A DNA stretch of 64,000 bases from Drosophila miranda (GCF_003369915.1 NC_046675.1:8928001-8992000); one strand, 5' to 3'. Shown: positions 50,410 through 64,000, counted from the stretch's first letter. The notes: generated by a model not told the origin, from the sequence alone. Numbers and translations: made by a program.

Positions 50410-51754
50410 CAGAGAGCGTGCGCTCCCCTCGCCGAGCGCCAAATAAATGCAATCTCAGGGCATAGAAAAGAGTTCTATACAATGGGAATATACAATATAA
50501 CGAATTAAACATGCTCTAAAGAAATTAAATGGAACAGAAAATAGAGTATAATGATGATTTATCTACAATAAACTCAGAAAAAGTCAAAATCATATTTCCA
50601 TAGAACGTAATAGATATACATAAGGCTTACGACTCACTTTGCTTTTAGATTCGTATCAATATAATTTTCATAGAAATTAAAATAATGAAGAATTAGCAAG
50701 CTAAAGTATTCCCTTTTAAATAGAGTAAAAGAAACCCACTCTCTCATTTGCATAAATAAATGGAAAATATAAAGTCCAATGCAACTATTATTTTCATTAC
50801 AAGGCCATTACATCATCGTCGAGTGCGATAATTAAAACTGGACTCTACTGTAGTTTAGTCAAAAGATGATATTAATTTTGGCGGGAGTCACACATTGGAT
50901 ATCTGCAAGGGCAGAGGGGCAGACAGTTGACGCTGGCGGTATGGGGGGGGGCAGCTTGAAGCAGAGGAAGATTAAGAAGCCACAACCTCCGGTCAAATAC
51001 AAAATATTCCGCCGAACTAGATTAACAGAAATCCACTCTCTCATATGCAAAAATAACATAAAATAAAAATAATCTAGTGATAATATTTACATCATAAACT
51101 GCACTCCATATATCCACTGTAGCTTAGTCCAATGATGGAAATACTTTTGGCATTAGTAACGTTGGTAATTTTCTCAAAATGAGCATCCAGATCATTTGCG
51201 GACTCAGATGTCAGAGGAGAGGCGAGGCTTTGGCCATTTAATGTTTTTATTATGGTCGTTAAAATTCAAGTATTTTTTACTTCTCTACCTGACTTAAGCA
51301 ATTACGTTTACCTAGGTCCGAACCGAGTGATATTGCACTTTCAGTCGACGTATTTTCCAGCTTCTAGTACGAGTTCAAGTAGATATTAAATTAGCTTACC
51401 GGTTCGTTCGGTGTTCGGTGTTCGGTGGCAAGGTGAAGTCGCTACAGCTTCCCAGCAACAACAATGACTACAACGGTTGCTGCAAGTACTCGTATAATAT
51501 AAATATGGAATACATTTAAGTAAACGTAGTAAATGAAAATGCCTCGATTCTGGTATTACCCAGGCATCACATCACACTCAATTCATCAATTGCACTCGAG
51601 TCGTCGGGAGGTGGCCAGGCCCCACATGCACATCGGATATATATAGGCCAGATAAAAGCCAGCTCCGCTGCGAGTTATCTCTCATTCGCCAACTGCGACT
51701 AACTCGATTAGGCGGTGACTTTAACTGTGATACTGACAGTGACAACTTTTCACA
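50410..51754. other. Intergenic stretch between eater and takeout-family copy 3
   Basis: No gene supported. It holds a diverged tandem duplication (about 50.73-51.15 kb, see findings) and, at 51638-51660, TATATATA then GATAAAAGCC, which probably includes the TATA element of the + strand gene starting at 51755. Confidence 0.5.
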
Positions 51755-52945
51755 ATGTACATAATTGAGTTACTGCTGTGCGCGGGCATGTTGATGACGC
51801 TTCTCGACGGCATCGAGTGCGTCGAATTCTATACGGAAAAGCGTAAGTGCATCGTTAATGTGTGTGTGTGTGTGTGTGTGAGGGTGTGACAAAGGTTAAC
51901 TCTTGTCGGAAAATTACCTCAAATCATGTTGCACCTTGTCTAATGCGGAAACTGTTTATATTACAGCCTCTTACCTTGAATCGTGTCGGATCTATGAGCC
52001 CGAGTTCACCAACTGCTCAACACGTTCGATTCAGAAATTCATGAATCAGGTAATCAAAGGTGAGGCTACAGCTTATCAAAACTTTCCTCGCTAATGGAAA
52101 TGTTTCATTCGAAAGGTATACCCGAGATAGATGAATCTTTTGGACCCATTGACCCCATGAAACAGGATCAGCTGGTGTTCAAGCAGGACAACAGCGATAT
52201 TGCCACCATTTCGGCCAATCTCACGGAGATGCTGATACGCGGCTTTGGCAAGATGGTGATCAAGGAGAGCAAGTGAGTATCGATTGCATTGCCTTGCACT
52301 TGGCAACAGTGTTCGCATATCGAGAGCGAACAAAAGCTGTTTCGTAGAGGTTTTTGGTGTGGAACATTGGATTGATTTGAATCTTATTCAAGGGTCAGCA
52401 AAAAGGACTTTAGCTGGCTGACAAAGATCTACTTGCCAACAATGCGCTTGGATTGCAAATATAAAATGATCGGACGCATTCTGCTAGTGCCCCTCCGAGG
52501 AGGTGGCAACATGTCCATGGAAATAGGTAAATATATATCTGTATAATGGTAAATCAGTCACAGTTAAACAAATGAGCCTTACTGATATGTAGATGACCTT
52601 AACATACTGATGAGCACCAAGACACACCTCTACGAGAAGGGCGGTTACACCTTCTACAACGTGACATCGGTGCGGGTGAGCCTGAAGGTCGGAAAGGTGA
52701 AGACCAATATGGAGAATCTGTTCAATGGCCACAGCAAGGAGGTGGAGCGCGGCACCAATCAGTTCTTCAACGACAATTGGCGGGATCTGTTCGAGGCATT
52801 GCGTCCTCTGGTCGCCGAGACTGTGGAGCGGACGCTGCTAAAGCTGCTGCAGAAGGTGTTCAATCTGATACCCGCCAACTTTTTCGTGGAGGATATACCC
52901 AACTCCCTGGCCCTGTACGGCCGAAAGACGGAAATGATCGCGTAG
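51755..52945 (+). CDS. Haemolymph juvenile-hormone-binding / takeout family protein (copy 3)
   Basis: Five exons join to 274 residues: 51755-51842, 51967-52059, 52116-52272, 52393-52526 and 52593-52945. The signal peptide is MYIIELLLCAGMLMTLLDG. The conserved cysteine pair lies in ESCRIYEPEF and TNCST, followed by GIPEIDESFGPIDP, VSKKDFSWLTKIYLP, GGGNMSMEI and FFNDNWRDLFEALRP. It is clearly paralogous to copy 2, sharing long blocks, but carries one extra 56-base intron (52060-52115) just before GIPEID. The start is an ACAATG in good context about 110 bases downstream of a TATA-like element. It is head to head with eater and tail to tail with the carbonic anhydrase gene, whose stop lies 157 bases away; the AATAAA at 53025 leaves only about 70 bases to that stop. 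Family function is secreted transport of hydrophobic ligands; the ligand is unknown. Confidence 0.9.
51859..51880. repeat. (TG)n microsatellite in intron 1 of takeout-family copy 3
   Basis: Eleven TG units begin about 16 bases after the donor site. Confidence 0.9.
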
Positions 52946-53024
52946 GAAGAAGAGTGTTTGTTTAATTTATACCCTGGATGGTGTTCCAGCTGCTTACGGC
53001 TAACTGTTAGTGTAAAGTACGAGT

Positions 53025-53030
53025 AATAAA
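53025..53030 (+). terminator. Poly(A) signal of takeout-family copy 3
   Basis: AATAAA about 80 bases after the stop, and about 70 bases from the facing carbonic anhydrase stop codon. Confidence 0.6.
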
Positions 53031-53101
53031 TGCTAATCTTAGAAGGTAACCTAAACATGGCATGGCACAGTGCTCCTGCTACATCCGGCCACAGTTCGAG
53101 T

Positions 53102-55939
53102 TCAGTAGAACCAGTCGTACTTGAGATAGTCGCCCTCGTGCTTTAGGGCCGCAATCGAGGTGTGCCGCACGTGTCCGGTGCGTGCAAAGATTCGTCGATT
53201 TCCCACCGGCTGCAGGGTTCGGAAGTTGTCCACCAGCGCCCCATCTTGCGTGTCCGACAGCTGACGGAAGCGAGAGATCTGCTTCGGGGAGATGGGAATG
53301 GGATCGGAGTACAGGATCCAGGTGACGGCCTCCGAGCAGGGAGGCGTTGTCAAGGAACCTAAAATGAAACCAGAGACAGCCAGGGATTAATAGAGACGTG
53401 TCATCTTGGATAAACATCTGTTGTTATTGACATCGATTCGCTGTCATCTAATCAGTGGGCATTCAATTCCACTTAGAGCCTCGCCTGAATGCTAATTGGG
53501 TGCGCACATAGATGCTTAATAGTAGATGCCCCCACCCCCTTGGATACGTACCCTTGTAGGTGTAGAACTTGTCCACGTCGACGCCGGCTATCAGGGATGA
53601 CAGGGAGAAGGTGACATTGAGGGTGGCCTCCTGGTTGGCGTCGGCTATCAAATGCAGATGACGATTAATGGTCACCAAACCCTGACCCTCGTCCTCGTCG
53701 AGCTGTGGGGATTCGGGTAGATTGACGTAATGGGTTAACAAATCATTCGCGTTGTTGTTCCCCTCTCAAATCTGTACTCACATTGAAGAAGAATCCGAGA
53801 ACGGCAGCGCCATCAGGATGATTGAGAGCCTCCCCGATAGTCGCGTACTTCTTGTTGCGATGCACAATGTGCATCTCCATGGTGTAGCGGATGTCGTTGA
53901 TGACATGCTCGGAGCCCCGGTTGTTCTTGTCGCCCCAGTGGAAGTGCAGGCCCTCCACCTCGTATTCGCCGGACAGCTTCGCCCCCCGAATGTAGGGCAG
54001 GAAGTCCTCCTCCGCGTTGCTCGCATTGACCTTGGGTATACCGATGGAGACTGCAAGAGCATGGGCCCATCAATCAACAGTCACTGGGCAAACGTCTATC
54101 TCTCTCTCACTCGCTCTCCACTTACCCGTGTGTCCGTTGTTGACCATTTTCAGGGGATACGGCAGAAGGTTGTGGTAGCCAATCATATCCACGGCAGGCA
54201 TATGTACGGGTATGGTCTGCAAAAGGGATAATTACGGCCGATTAGTTGTCTTCTTTAGTGGGCTTACGAGGTAATTAGGCGGCCTCTTACCCGGCTCGTG
54301 GTGATGGCAATGGGCGACTGTGTCTTGCCGGCACAGTGGCCATGGTGGCGGGCCCAGCGTCGTTGGTTGGGCTCCGAGTAGCCAAACACATGACTGCTGA
54401 CAGCTGGAAAGGACATCGGTAAAGGGTTTGGTTAGCAAGATGATCCTTAATGAGACAAAGCCTGTTCCCCCTTGGAATGGTCACCGATTAAAGTGTTTTC
54501 CCCATTTGCAGACACCTCGTCATCGTATTGAACGATCACGTGCCGAGTGTCTTTCACCCCACACCCATTTCGACCTTCTCGCGGATCCTATCTCTGACAT
54601 GTAGGAGCACTTGTGAATTACGGCATAATAGATGGCACAGCAAACAAATATGAAATGTTTTTCTGCGGCAGTCAATGGACGGACAGACAGACAGACAAGT
54701 GGCTAAATCTATGGGAAAACAACACACAGAAGGCACAAAGAGCATGAGCCCCAAGGGCACGTTCTGGCCGACAAATTAGATATCGCAGTGTTGATTTAGA
54801 TATATGTAGTATTGTACGATAGATAATAATGAGCGCAAATAATTTTCATTAATTTTCACAGCTAGCGAACGAAAGTTACGCGAACAATTCCATGAAATGT
54901 TCCGCTAAGGCGAAAGGAAATACTTGTTTAAAGGCTAATTTGCATGTGATTGGTGATAATTTCTGTTTGAAAAGCTTCGATCAAAATTAACATATCATAT
55001 GACACTGTTTTCCATTGTGCGGCGATGGGGAAAGAGACAGAGAGAGAGAGGGAGAGAGTGTCTGCAGAACGTTTTGGTGTTGCTGTTTGTGGAAATACGA
55101 GTCCCAGTTTGATAAATTAGTTTAATTAGTTGGTTTATTTATTATAATATTATGAATATTATTTATTTGTGGCGTGCTTATCAAATTGGTTGGGTAATCA
55201 ATTAATTCAATTTATTCTCCTGTCATCTATGACCATTAGATATTATGTCATCCACCAAGTACATATACCATTTAATTTCATTATTTTGTGACAAGTGTGT
55301 TGTAAACAAATTTCGCCAATAGATAGATACTCGTACTCGTAGATAAAATAGATTGTGGAGTTCGTACGCTCGTATAATCAAATTAAAGATTACTTTTAAG
55401 GATCCTAGAGATCTTCCGATTATAATCAATCAAATGTTATCTACATACAAAGATACCATTTACATGTTACGCAAGTTCCCATAATAGAACAATCTAAGCA
55501 TTTGGCCGCACCATGTATGACTATGCTATCTATCAAAATCAATGGGTTGCCATAAAATGTACTAATTGACAGTTTCAAGTGTAATAAATACCATTCAACT
55601 GCTCGAAATTAGATTCGTGGAGTGCGTACTTATGACTGTTAATGCCGAGATCCCTCCCGCGAATGACAGGGGGAACCCGCCGAATCAGCCAACGTATATA
55701 CTCGTAATAGATACGAGCATGAGGTGTCACACATCTGGCAATAATTAAACGACGAAAGTTCAACGGAATAGATATCGATTTATGGTCGCTATTTCTGTAC
55801 TATCGTACAAAAACAATATGAATCACATTACATTACACATTAGAAATTTAACTTTAAGTCCGTATCCTTGAACTTAATAATTACCTTGAGACCAGCAGAT
55901 CACCAAGAACGAAGCTTCGAATATTATAGCCAATTTCAT
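53102..55939 (-). CDS. Secreted alpha carbonic anhydrase
   Basis: Six exons join in frame to 311 residues: 55885-55939, 54291-54403, 54126-54216, 53782-54050, 53552-53702 and 53102-53358. A signal peptide (MKLAIIFEASFLVICWSQ) ends at the first splice. The enzyme interconverts CO2 and bicarbonate. The whole active site is present: proton-shuttle His85 in NNGHT, zinc ligands His122 and His124 in HFHWG and His147 in EMHIVH, Glu134 in SEHV, and Thr230 in SLTTPPC. Cys in HCAGK and PPCSE fit the disulphide of extracellular isoforms. The chain ends DYLKYDWFY without an obvious hydrophobic GPI signal, so it should be soluble and secreted or lumenal. Intron 1 is about 1.5 kb. The neighbours give no functional hint. 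D. melanogaster has an alpha carbonic anhydrase next to genderblind as I remember it, but I do not trust the name enough to give a symbol. Confidence 0.92.
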
Positions 55940-58852
55940 GGTTGAGTTGATTATTGTTATTTAGATGTATCTATTGTTTAATGAGAACTGAGCTCCTTTT
56001 AAGCGATTGTAGCACCTTACGATCGGGTGACAGATTCTAAACTGCGCGGACGTTCCGTTTGCGAGGCACCTTCACAACTTCCTCAGCAGGCAGTCAACGA
56101 ACTACTTGAAAATTCGAAAGCTGAAATCCCCGCCCGAAGCGCGTGCACCGCACACAGATACACTCGCACACACACACACACATGGACATCGAGGCGCACG
56201 AACAGCCGCCGCCGACGACGATCGATCGACCGATGGATGGATGGAGTACTCTGCTGCCTGTGTAACTCTGTTGGGGATCGGAGAAATGGGAAGGTGCAAT
56301 AGAATGAACAAAAATCGAAATTGATGCACCACACTGCGTATACTTGACGTGGCAAGAGCCGCCTGCCGATAGAGCCTCCCGGGCAAAGGCCACAGACCGA
56401 ATCGATCCCACGGGCGTGCGAGTGCGAGTGTAATTGTCAAAATCAAACGGAAAAATTCGTCATAATTCGCACCTAATGCCAATGGCAAACACCAGAGTGG
56501 TAACTGCTTTCGATCATTTTTGATAATATTTTGTTTTGCATACAATTTTACTGATTTATTTATTTGCATAAGGCCAAAACGGGGCTGGAACGGGGGTGTT
56601 CTTGGTGGTAGCCGTTACTAAGCCAACAAGTCGCGACAACGTCATGCCGAAAGCCGCTAATTGAACGCGGGGTCTTCAGAGCCCACCGAACATCCGTCGC
56701 CAGCAATCGGGGCAAAACAGAACAAATTCATTGAGCGTTTTTCGCACGTTTTACAGTTTTTACGCTCGAAAAACTCTAGTTTTTTGTGTGAGCGAGCGAT
56801 CTGTAACGTCGCATTTACACTTGTATAGGAAGTTCGTGATCTACATGAGAATGTGGGAATCGTAAATGGCATATAGAACAAACTGATAGCTATTTATATC
56901 TTTATGATAGGCTATGCACAGCCACGCGAAGTCAAGTAGTTGGAATTGATCGATATGTCTGGGAATTTGAATGCCAAGGCTTACAGCGGACTTCCATTGG
57001 AGTGGGCCATATTGCTGAATTTGGGGTTCTTCCCAGGAGAAGTCTGACACTCAACCAGTCCAATTAAAATCGTTTAATCTCGTATTGCCATTAATTTTGG
57101 TTACCAGTTCTAGTCGGTCCGTTCAGCTTGGCTTTCCGCTGGTCCATTTAATTGGTTGAACACGATTCTGATTGTTTAGAGCCTCGCATCATCATCATTG
57201 CCCAAAAAGGTGTCAATCTTTGATGTTCGGCCAGCAAACAATCGTGTGATTATCACATGAGCAGCTTGGACAAAGGACTGCCCCATCATTATCCCACATC
57301 GATGGGCTTCTTCCACCCAGGCCAATTGATAATTCAAACTGCTGACAAAACACTGATCTACAGATAAACCACCTCATTATTTGCTAGATTACGCCTTCGA
57401 ATCGATCAACTAAGTCAACTGCCACTCGGCAAATATGTAGGTAAATATGAATACGAGTGGTGGAATAATTAATCAAATATGTTTTTCCTTTTGTGTGGCG
57501 GCACAGCACTCACGTGCCTGCAATTAGCAACTTTTAAGTAAACTGTTGTTTATCAGCCACCGGGACTTGTGACTAGAACTAGACTAGCGATAGTCGTTTA
57601 ACCAAGTAGTTACTCTCCAAGCATCATTGTGTATTCACAGAACGTACCAATAACTCAATTATTAAGCTATCATCAGAATCCAATTCAAATTGACGCGATT
57701 TTATGACCGATCTGTCTGGTAATAAGTAAATTCCCGATCCCATGCATATGCTTAAAAAACCATTAAAAGGGGCGCTTAAATCTGGCGCATACAAATTAGG
57801 CCAGCGAAACAGGCGGACGGGCACACATCGGCGTGTTCTCTCCACCTACTAGTTATGCATAGATTCGGCGCACCTGCGGGACGCGACGCCGTGCCAGGCA
57901 TCCTCAATACGCGCTACAGTTTTATCAATTAAAAACACCTACATATATAGACGCGAACGCGGGGTCTGGTGCTCCGTATGGAATACTCTATCGGTAGCCA
58001 GATATAAGTAGTGCTGGCGTCATGCTGCCCGCCGCCCACGGACATGTCCGAAATGTCAGAGGGGAGTTTATTTTTGGCCAGAAATCGCATTCCCTGTCCA
58101 CACGGGGGCTTAAAAATAGAAAACGTTCCAGGTAAACCACACATTGATTATCAGTTATAATTGATTAGCGGAGGGACGCTGTCGGATAGGATTTTGTTGC
58201 CCTAACTTTTACAATTGATTCCCTGAAGAATGCCTTATCGAGTGTTTTACCGTATCTCCTGGCCAGATCTTGCGGCATACTTTTGCGGGCAGCGCCTAAA
58301 AGTCACTATGAAAAGTACAAAATCTTTATTACAATTGCAAATAATTAATTAAATACCATAAAGAATAATTTAAATAAGGGGGGGACAAACATCGTGTAAA
58401 GTAACAAATTTCAAATGCAACAAAATATTGGTCAAGGAACCGCTTTAAATGGCAGGTTTAGAGGTTAGGATTCCAACTTTGGTAAATAGTTTTTGACTTT
58501 TGACTTTTTGGTCGAGAATTTACAAAATCAGTCGAAATAAGGTCTAAGAAGCGTTTTGTCGAAACTAAAAACTACTATTCGACGTGTTTTGCACTTAAGG
58601 TCAACGCTGTATGTAGATGTACATATAAATATAAAAGATTTCACTTAATTTCAAGAAAGTCACACGGTTACATATTGACTTTTTGCTTATTCTGGTTATT
58701 TTTTTGGTAGATTCACCGATTGGATGGAAAGTTCTTTCCACATATCTCCTATCAGCTGCTTTGTAAATATAAATATAGAAAAGGTTAAACTTTATCTCCA
58801 CTGAGTCGTGATGTGGTCCATGTGATGCATGTTTCTGGTTTGTTATAGTCCC
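55940..58852. other. Intergenic stretch between carbonic anhydrase and genderblind
   Basis: No coding sequence supported on either strand. A TCAGTT initiator-like sequence lies near 55987-55992 on the minus strand, about 50 bases before the carbonic anhydrase start codon. The right end should include the genderblind 3' UTR, but I see no canonical AATAAA close to its stop. Confidence 0.5.
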
Positions 58853-61195
58853 TTAGTCCTCTTTCTGCTCCTTGGCGGACAGGAAGAGCTTCTGGCACGT
58901 GTAGGTCAGAGAGTCTATAAAAGCAAACGTAATAAACCCGTAAAAATGTTATACACATGCGAGCGCAAGAACTCACCAATCGTGTGCTGCACCCATTTCG
59001 GTTTATTCTGCCACACGACTCCCACATAATAGAATGGTATGCCAATTAGGGTGATTAATACACCCATTCCGACCTCGTAGGGCGCCACATAGATGGGCAC
59101 GACAACAAGGAAGGCGCAGACGACGACAAACACTGCGGGTATCCACAAAGAGACCTGTCCACCAAGCAATGGAATGGAAATAGATTATATAATATTCATG
59201 ACTCCACACCGCTGGCTAAACTCACTTTAATTGGCCTCTCCATGCAGGGGCGTGTGTAGCGGAAGTATAGAACAGCCGACACCGAGAGCATGATGAAGAA
59301 CGATTCCACAATGCTGCTATAGGTGATCAGTACATAAACATCGCTTACCACGAGCATCACAATGGAGAGAAAACACTACGAACGGGAGGGGAGAACAGAA
59401 CCAATTACAAGGCAATTCCAATACTTCTTTTGTGCGCCAATTTGTGGGCCACACTCACCAGAAAGACCAGCGACGGCAGGGGAGTATAGCTCTTAACACT
59501 GATGTGGGACAGAATCGCCGGCATGTGGCCATTGCGGGCGCCTACAAAGCACATGCGCGACGAGGTCATAATGTGCACTGAGAGGCCGCCAAAGGCAGAG
59601 ATGGCCACCATGACGGGTATGATCAAAGAAAAGCCACCGAGAATTTTATTGCCAAATGTCTGCAGAGAGAAAAGAGAGAAGAGTGTGTTTTATAATCCGC
59701 CTTCGATTGATGCACACAATTGGTTAAGTGATGCCCACCACAGCAATGGCATTGGATGCCAACATCTCGGATGGGGAGAGAACTGCCAGATAGGCCATAT
59801 TGGCCAGCACATAGATACCGGTGACCAGAGGCAGGGAAATGTAAATGGCACGTGGCAGATTGCGATAGGGGTCGCGCAGCTCCTCCGTCATGAAGTTCAA
59901 ATAGTTCCAGCCGGCATACGAAAAGATGCCCGAGTAGAAAGCCACCGACAGCTTTCCGGGGTCAGTCTGAGTGTTCTCGAAGGGCTTATCAAAGTTCTCC
60001 ACATGGCCCATTAGCATCCACACCAGGCCAACGATAATTATCAGCACGAGGGCGGCAATCTTCGTAAACATGATGATGTTCTGCATCTTCGTTGTCACTT
60101 TCATGTAGTACGAATTTAGGTAGGTGAGGAAGCATATAGTGACGGCAGCCAGCAGCTGCAGGGCAATTTTCGGTATCTCGCAGGCGCTATCGAAGAATGG
60201 TTCCAGCACATAGGATGCAAACGTCAGTCCCATTATGGCATTCGTCGTGGGTCTGCAAAAACAAAAGAGAGAAGAGATAAGCAAATCGAACCGAATCGTT
60301 GGAAAGTTTACTCCGGCTGAATTCTGAGATTATCTCTGATCATTATCTTTCTCTATTGTCACAGACTTTAATGCAAACGAATGTTTGGTCTTATCGGCGA
60401 TTCAAAATAGCAAAAATACCAAACAGTAAAACAGTTAATGCAACACAGACATGGCATGGTCCCCCACAATAAATCCATTTGTGGCGTTTCGATGTGTAGG
60501 TACCGTGCCGGTGATAGATTACAGGTGATAATGAATGTGTTTCTGTTTTCATGAAATCGCTGGCTTAACCTTGACAGACAGCACGCACTAACTACAAACT
60601 GGTTGTTTCCATGTCGATCGGAACCCGTGCCTCAGCCCGGCCCAGCCCGTCCCTCAGTGATCTAATCTGTTCCAGCGATTCAATTAATTAATTGACCTCA
60701 TCTGAAATTGAAGCCGAGTGAATCTAATTAAACCAAAAGAGACTCTCACACAAATATCATCATGGCATCCCAGAGATACAGGAAAGCCGGCAGTGATCCG
60801 TATGCCTCGAAGATGTACGCGTAATCTCCGCCCGACTTGGGTATGGCAGTGCCCAGTTCCGCGTAGCAGAGAGCTCCAATCATGGACAGCAGGCCGCACA
60901 GCACCCAAATGACGAGTGAAGCGCCCACCGATTCCACCTCTCGGAGCACACCCTTGGGCGAAACGAATATTCCAGAGCCAAAGATGATGCCAAGGATGAT
61001 GGCCACGCCTTCCAGCAGGCCCAGCTGTTTCTTCATCACCACGCGACTGCTGTCCGACTCGGCGGAGCCCTCGCGTTGCGGATCCTTGACAGCTGCTGAC
61101 GCCCCCGCAGCGGGAACAATGCTGGGCGGATTATCAGAGCTGGGGGTGAGCAGAACCATTTCGCTGGTGGGCGACTGCAGCTCGTTGGAAGGCAT
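58853..61195 (-). CDS. gb: Genderblind, xCT/LAT-type amino acid exchanger light chain
   Basis: Six exons join in frame to 516 residues: 60750-61195, 60252-59739 (length 514), 59459-59659, 59226-59375, 58977-59154 and 58853-58914. The N-terminus of about 55 residues is cytoplasmic. Twelve hydrophobic spans then follow in the APC/LAT fold. Family marks include [15 protein letters not shown] in the first helix, [34 protein letters not shown] in the sixth helix region, and [14 protein letters not shown] with [15 protein letters not shown]. Such light chains pair with a 4F2hc-like heavy chain through a conserved cysteine in the extracellular loop. D. melanogaster gb (97F) is a glial cystine/glutamate exchanger that sets extracellular glutamate and affects male courtship. 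The symbol rests on location beside NKAP and on family similarity; another LAT/xCT paralog is the main alternative. Confidence 0.85.
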
Positions 61196-61793
61196 GATGA
61201 TGTGATGTGATGTCCGCAGCCGACGGCAAACACTATCTACGCACGCAACTGTCGACGGTCGAAACAGAAATGAACTACGGAGCCTCCTCGGCCAGTGTCC
61301 AGCTAATTGATTAAGCGCCGCAAGTAGAGTGTGTGTGTGTTATTTATATAAGGGCTTGTCTGTGTGTGGGTGTGTGGGCTGCTTCAATTGTCGTTGGAGG
61401 CTTATCATTCATTTACTCTCACTCTCGCCCTCTGCTTCTTGCCAACACACAACCATATTCTTCTTATCTGCCGGTTAGCGGACTTTGTTTTGCTCTGCGC
61501 TTCGTGTGTGTTGCTATCTCGCTTGCACTTCGAGGGGCACTTCTACTTTGCCGCGTTTAGCATGTACAAAATGCTACTTTTCCCACAAATTGTCGCTTTT
61601 CCAGATGAAGGTCGATGGTTGCTAATTAACTAATGCCGTTTAACCATGTAATTATGTAATTTTATTAGAAATCAATTAAATTAGGACACTTTTTTGCTGA
61701 GTTTTTTAACCCCACGTTTTCGGCAATACGGCAGTGTGACCATACGATAGCAAAATACAAAATACCAAAGTTTCGGCGGATGGAACAGGGTGT
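61196..61793. other. Genderblind upstream region
   Basis: No gene supported. It includes the genderblind promoter and 5' UTR side and a perfect housekeeping Motif 1 element at 61732-61742, close to the NKAP 3' end. Confidence 0.45.
61732..61742. promoter_or_regulatory. Motif 1 (M1BP-type) element between gb and NKAP
   Basis: CAGTGTGACCA is the reverse complement of the fly housekeeping core-promoter Motif 1 (YGGTCACACTR). It lies about 540 bases upstream of the gb start codon and just past the NKAP poly(A) signal, so it may mark an alternative gb start or an unmodelled transcript. Confidence 0.45.
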
Positions 61794-61799
61794 TTTATT
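61794..61799 (-). terminator. Poly(A) signal of NKAP (minus strand AATAAA)
   Basis: TTTATT on the + strand, about 90 bases past the NKAP stop. Confidence 0.55.
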
Positions 61800-61888
61800 T
61801 TTAAATGTTACATTATTTTTACACGAAAATCTGTTTTTGTTCTTTTTACAACTTCCGTCTGTTCCTTGGTTTCATATTTGCTGTACGT

Positions 61889-63846
<1,958 letters not shown>

Positions 63847-64000
63847 ATGGTGCGGATAACGTGGCGTGGCAACTCCACGCAGGAGCTGCTGTAAGTCGCA
63901 TCTTCTTGCTGGAGGAACCGTTTGTAATTGTTTTGTTATTGTTTTAGTTCGTCGTGTCGGCTGCGTTGGTCCTACATGAAGCACTGCTGGCACTCGCTCA
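63847..64000 (+). CDS. 5' end of an unrecognised gene, cut by the window edge
   Basis: The start codon at 63847 (CGCAATGG context) opens MVRITWRGNSTQELL in exon 63847-63890. A 57-base intron (GTAAGT to TTTTAG) follows, then exon 2 from 63948 reads SSCRLRWSYMKHCWHSL and runs off the window. Phases agree, and the intron size is typical for flies. About 31 residues are visible, without a signal peptide or a motif I can name. It is divergent from NKAP and shares its promoter region. The ortholog should be the next gene past NKAP at 97F in D. melanogaster. Confidence 0.65.

Overview
The window is eukaryotic nuclear DNA from a Drosophila species. Genes are split by short introns with GT..AG borders, promoters carry TATA and TCAGT initiator elements, and the gene set matches the D. 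melanogaster 97E-97F region (Muller element E): RYamide receptor, spatzle, two cuticle proteins, eater, genderblind and NKAP. It is probably not D. melanogaster itself, because the receptor tail and the spatzle knot differ from the sequences I remember and eater carries more repeats. Gene symbols rest on protein recognition from memory plus this synteny, not on a search. I built the exon models by hand. All complete multi-exon models join in frame and end at one stop, which is strong internal support.

Layout. 1-6797: no coding exon seen, probably intron or upstream DNA of RYa-R. 6798-7780 (+): last four coding exons of RYa-R. 8324-13082 (-): an M13 neprilysin-like peptidase, with an uncharacterised 221-codon ORF nested in its first intron on the + strand. 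13367-13784 (+): possible mini-gene. 15234-15362 (+): 42-aa small ORF. 15539-18783 (-): spatzle. 18.8-25.7 kb: gene-poor, with one long unexplained ORF. 25766-31892 (+): unrecognised 555-aa secreted protein. 33410-36518 (-) and 39867-40927 (-): two chitin-binding cuticle proteins. 42873-43826, 44232-45284 and 51755-52945 (all +): three haemolymph juvenile-hormone-binding/takeout family genes. Eater (45582-50102, -) lies inside that family cluster. 53102-55939 (-): secreted alpha carbonic anhydrase. 58853-61195 (-): genderblind, an xCT/LAT-type transporter. 61889-63361 (-): NKAP. 63847 to the end (+): 5' end of an unrecognised gene.

Spatzle (Toll ligand) and eater (haemocyte phagocytic receptor) both serve innate immunity and lie about 27 kb apart. 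The cuticle pair shares the same split-signal-peptide architecture. Most of the rest is a mix of unrelated functions. The most distinctive structure is the eater repeat array: 28 consecutive NIM/EGF-like units at an exact 99-bp period with almost no divergence, showing higher-order repetition and open in several frames on both strands.
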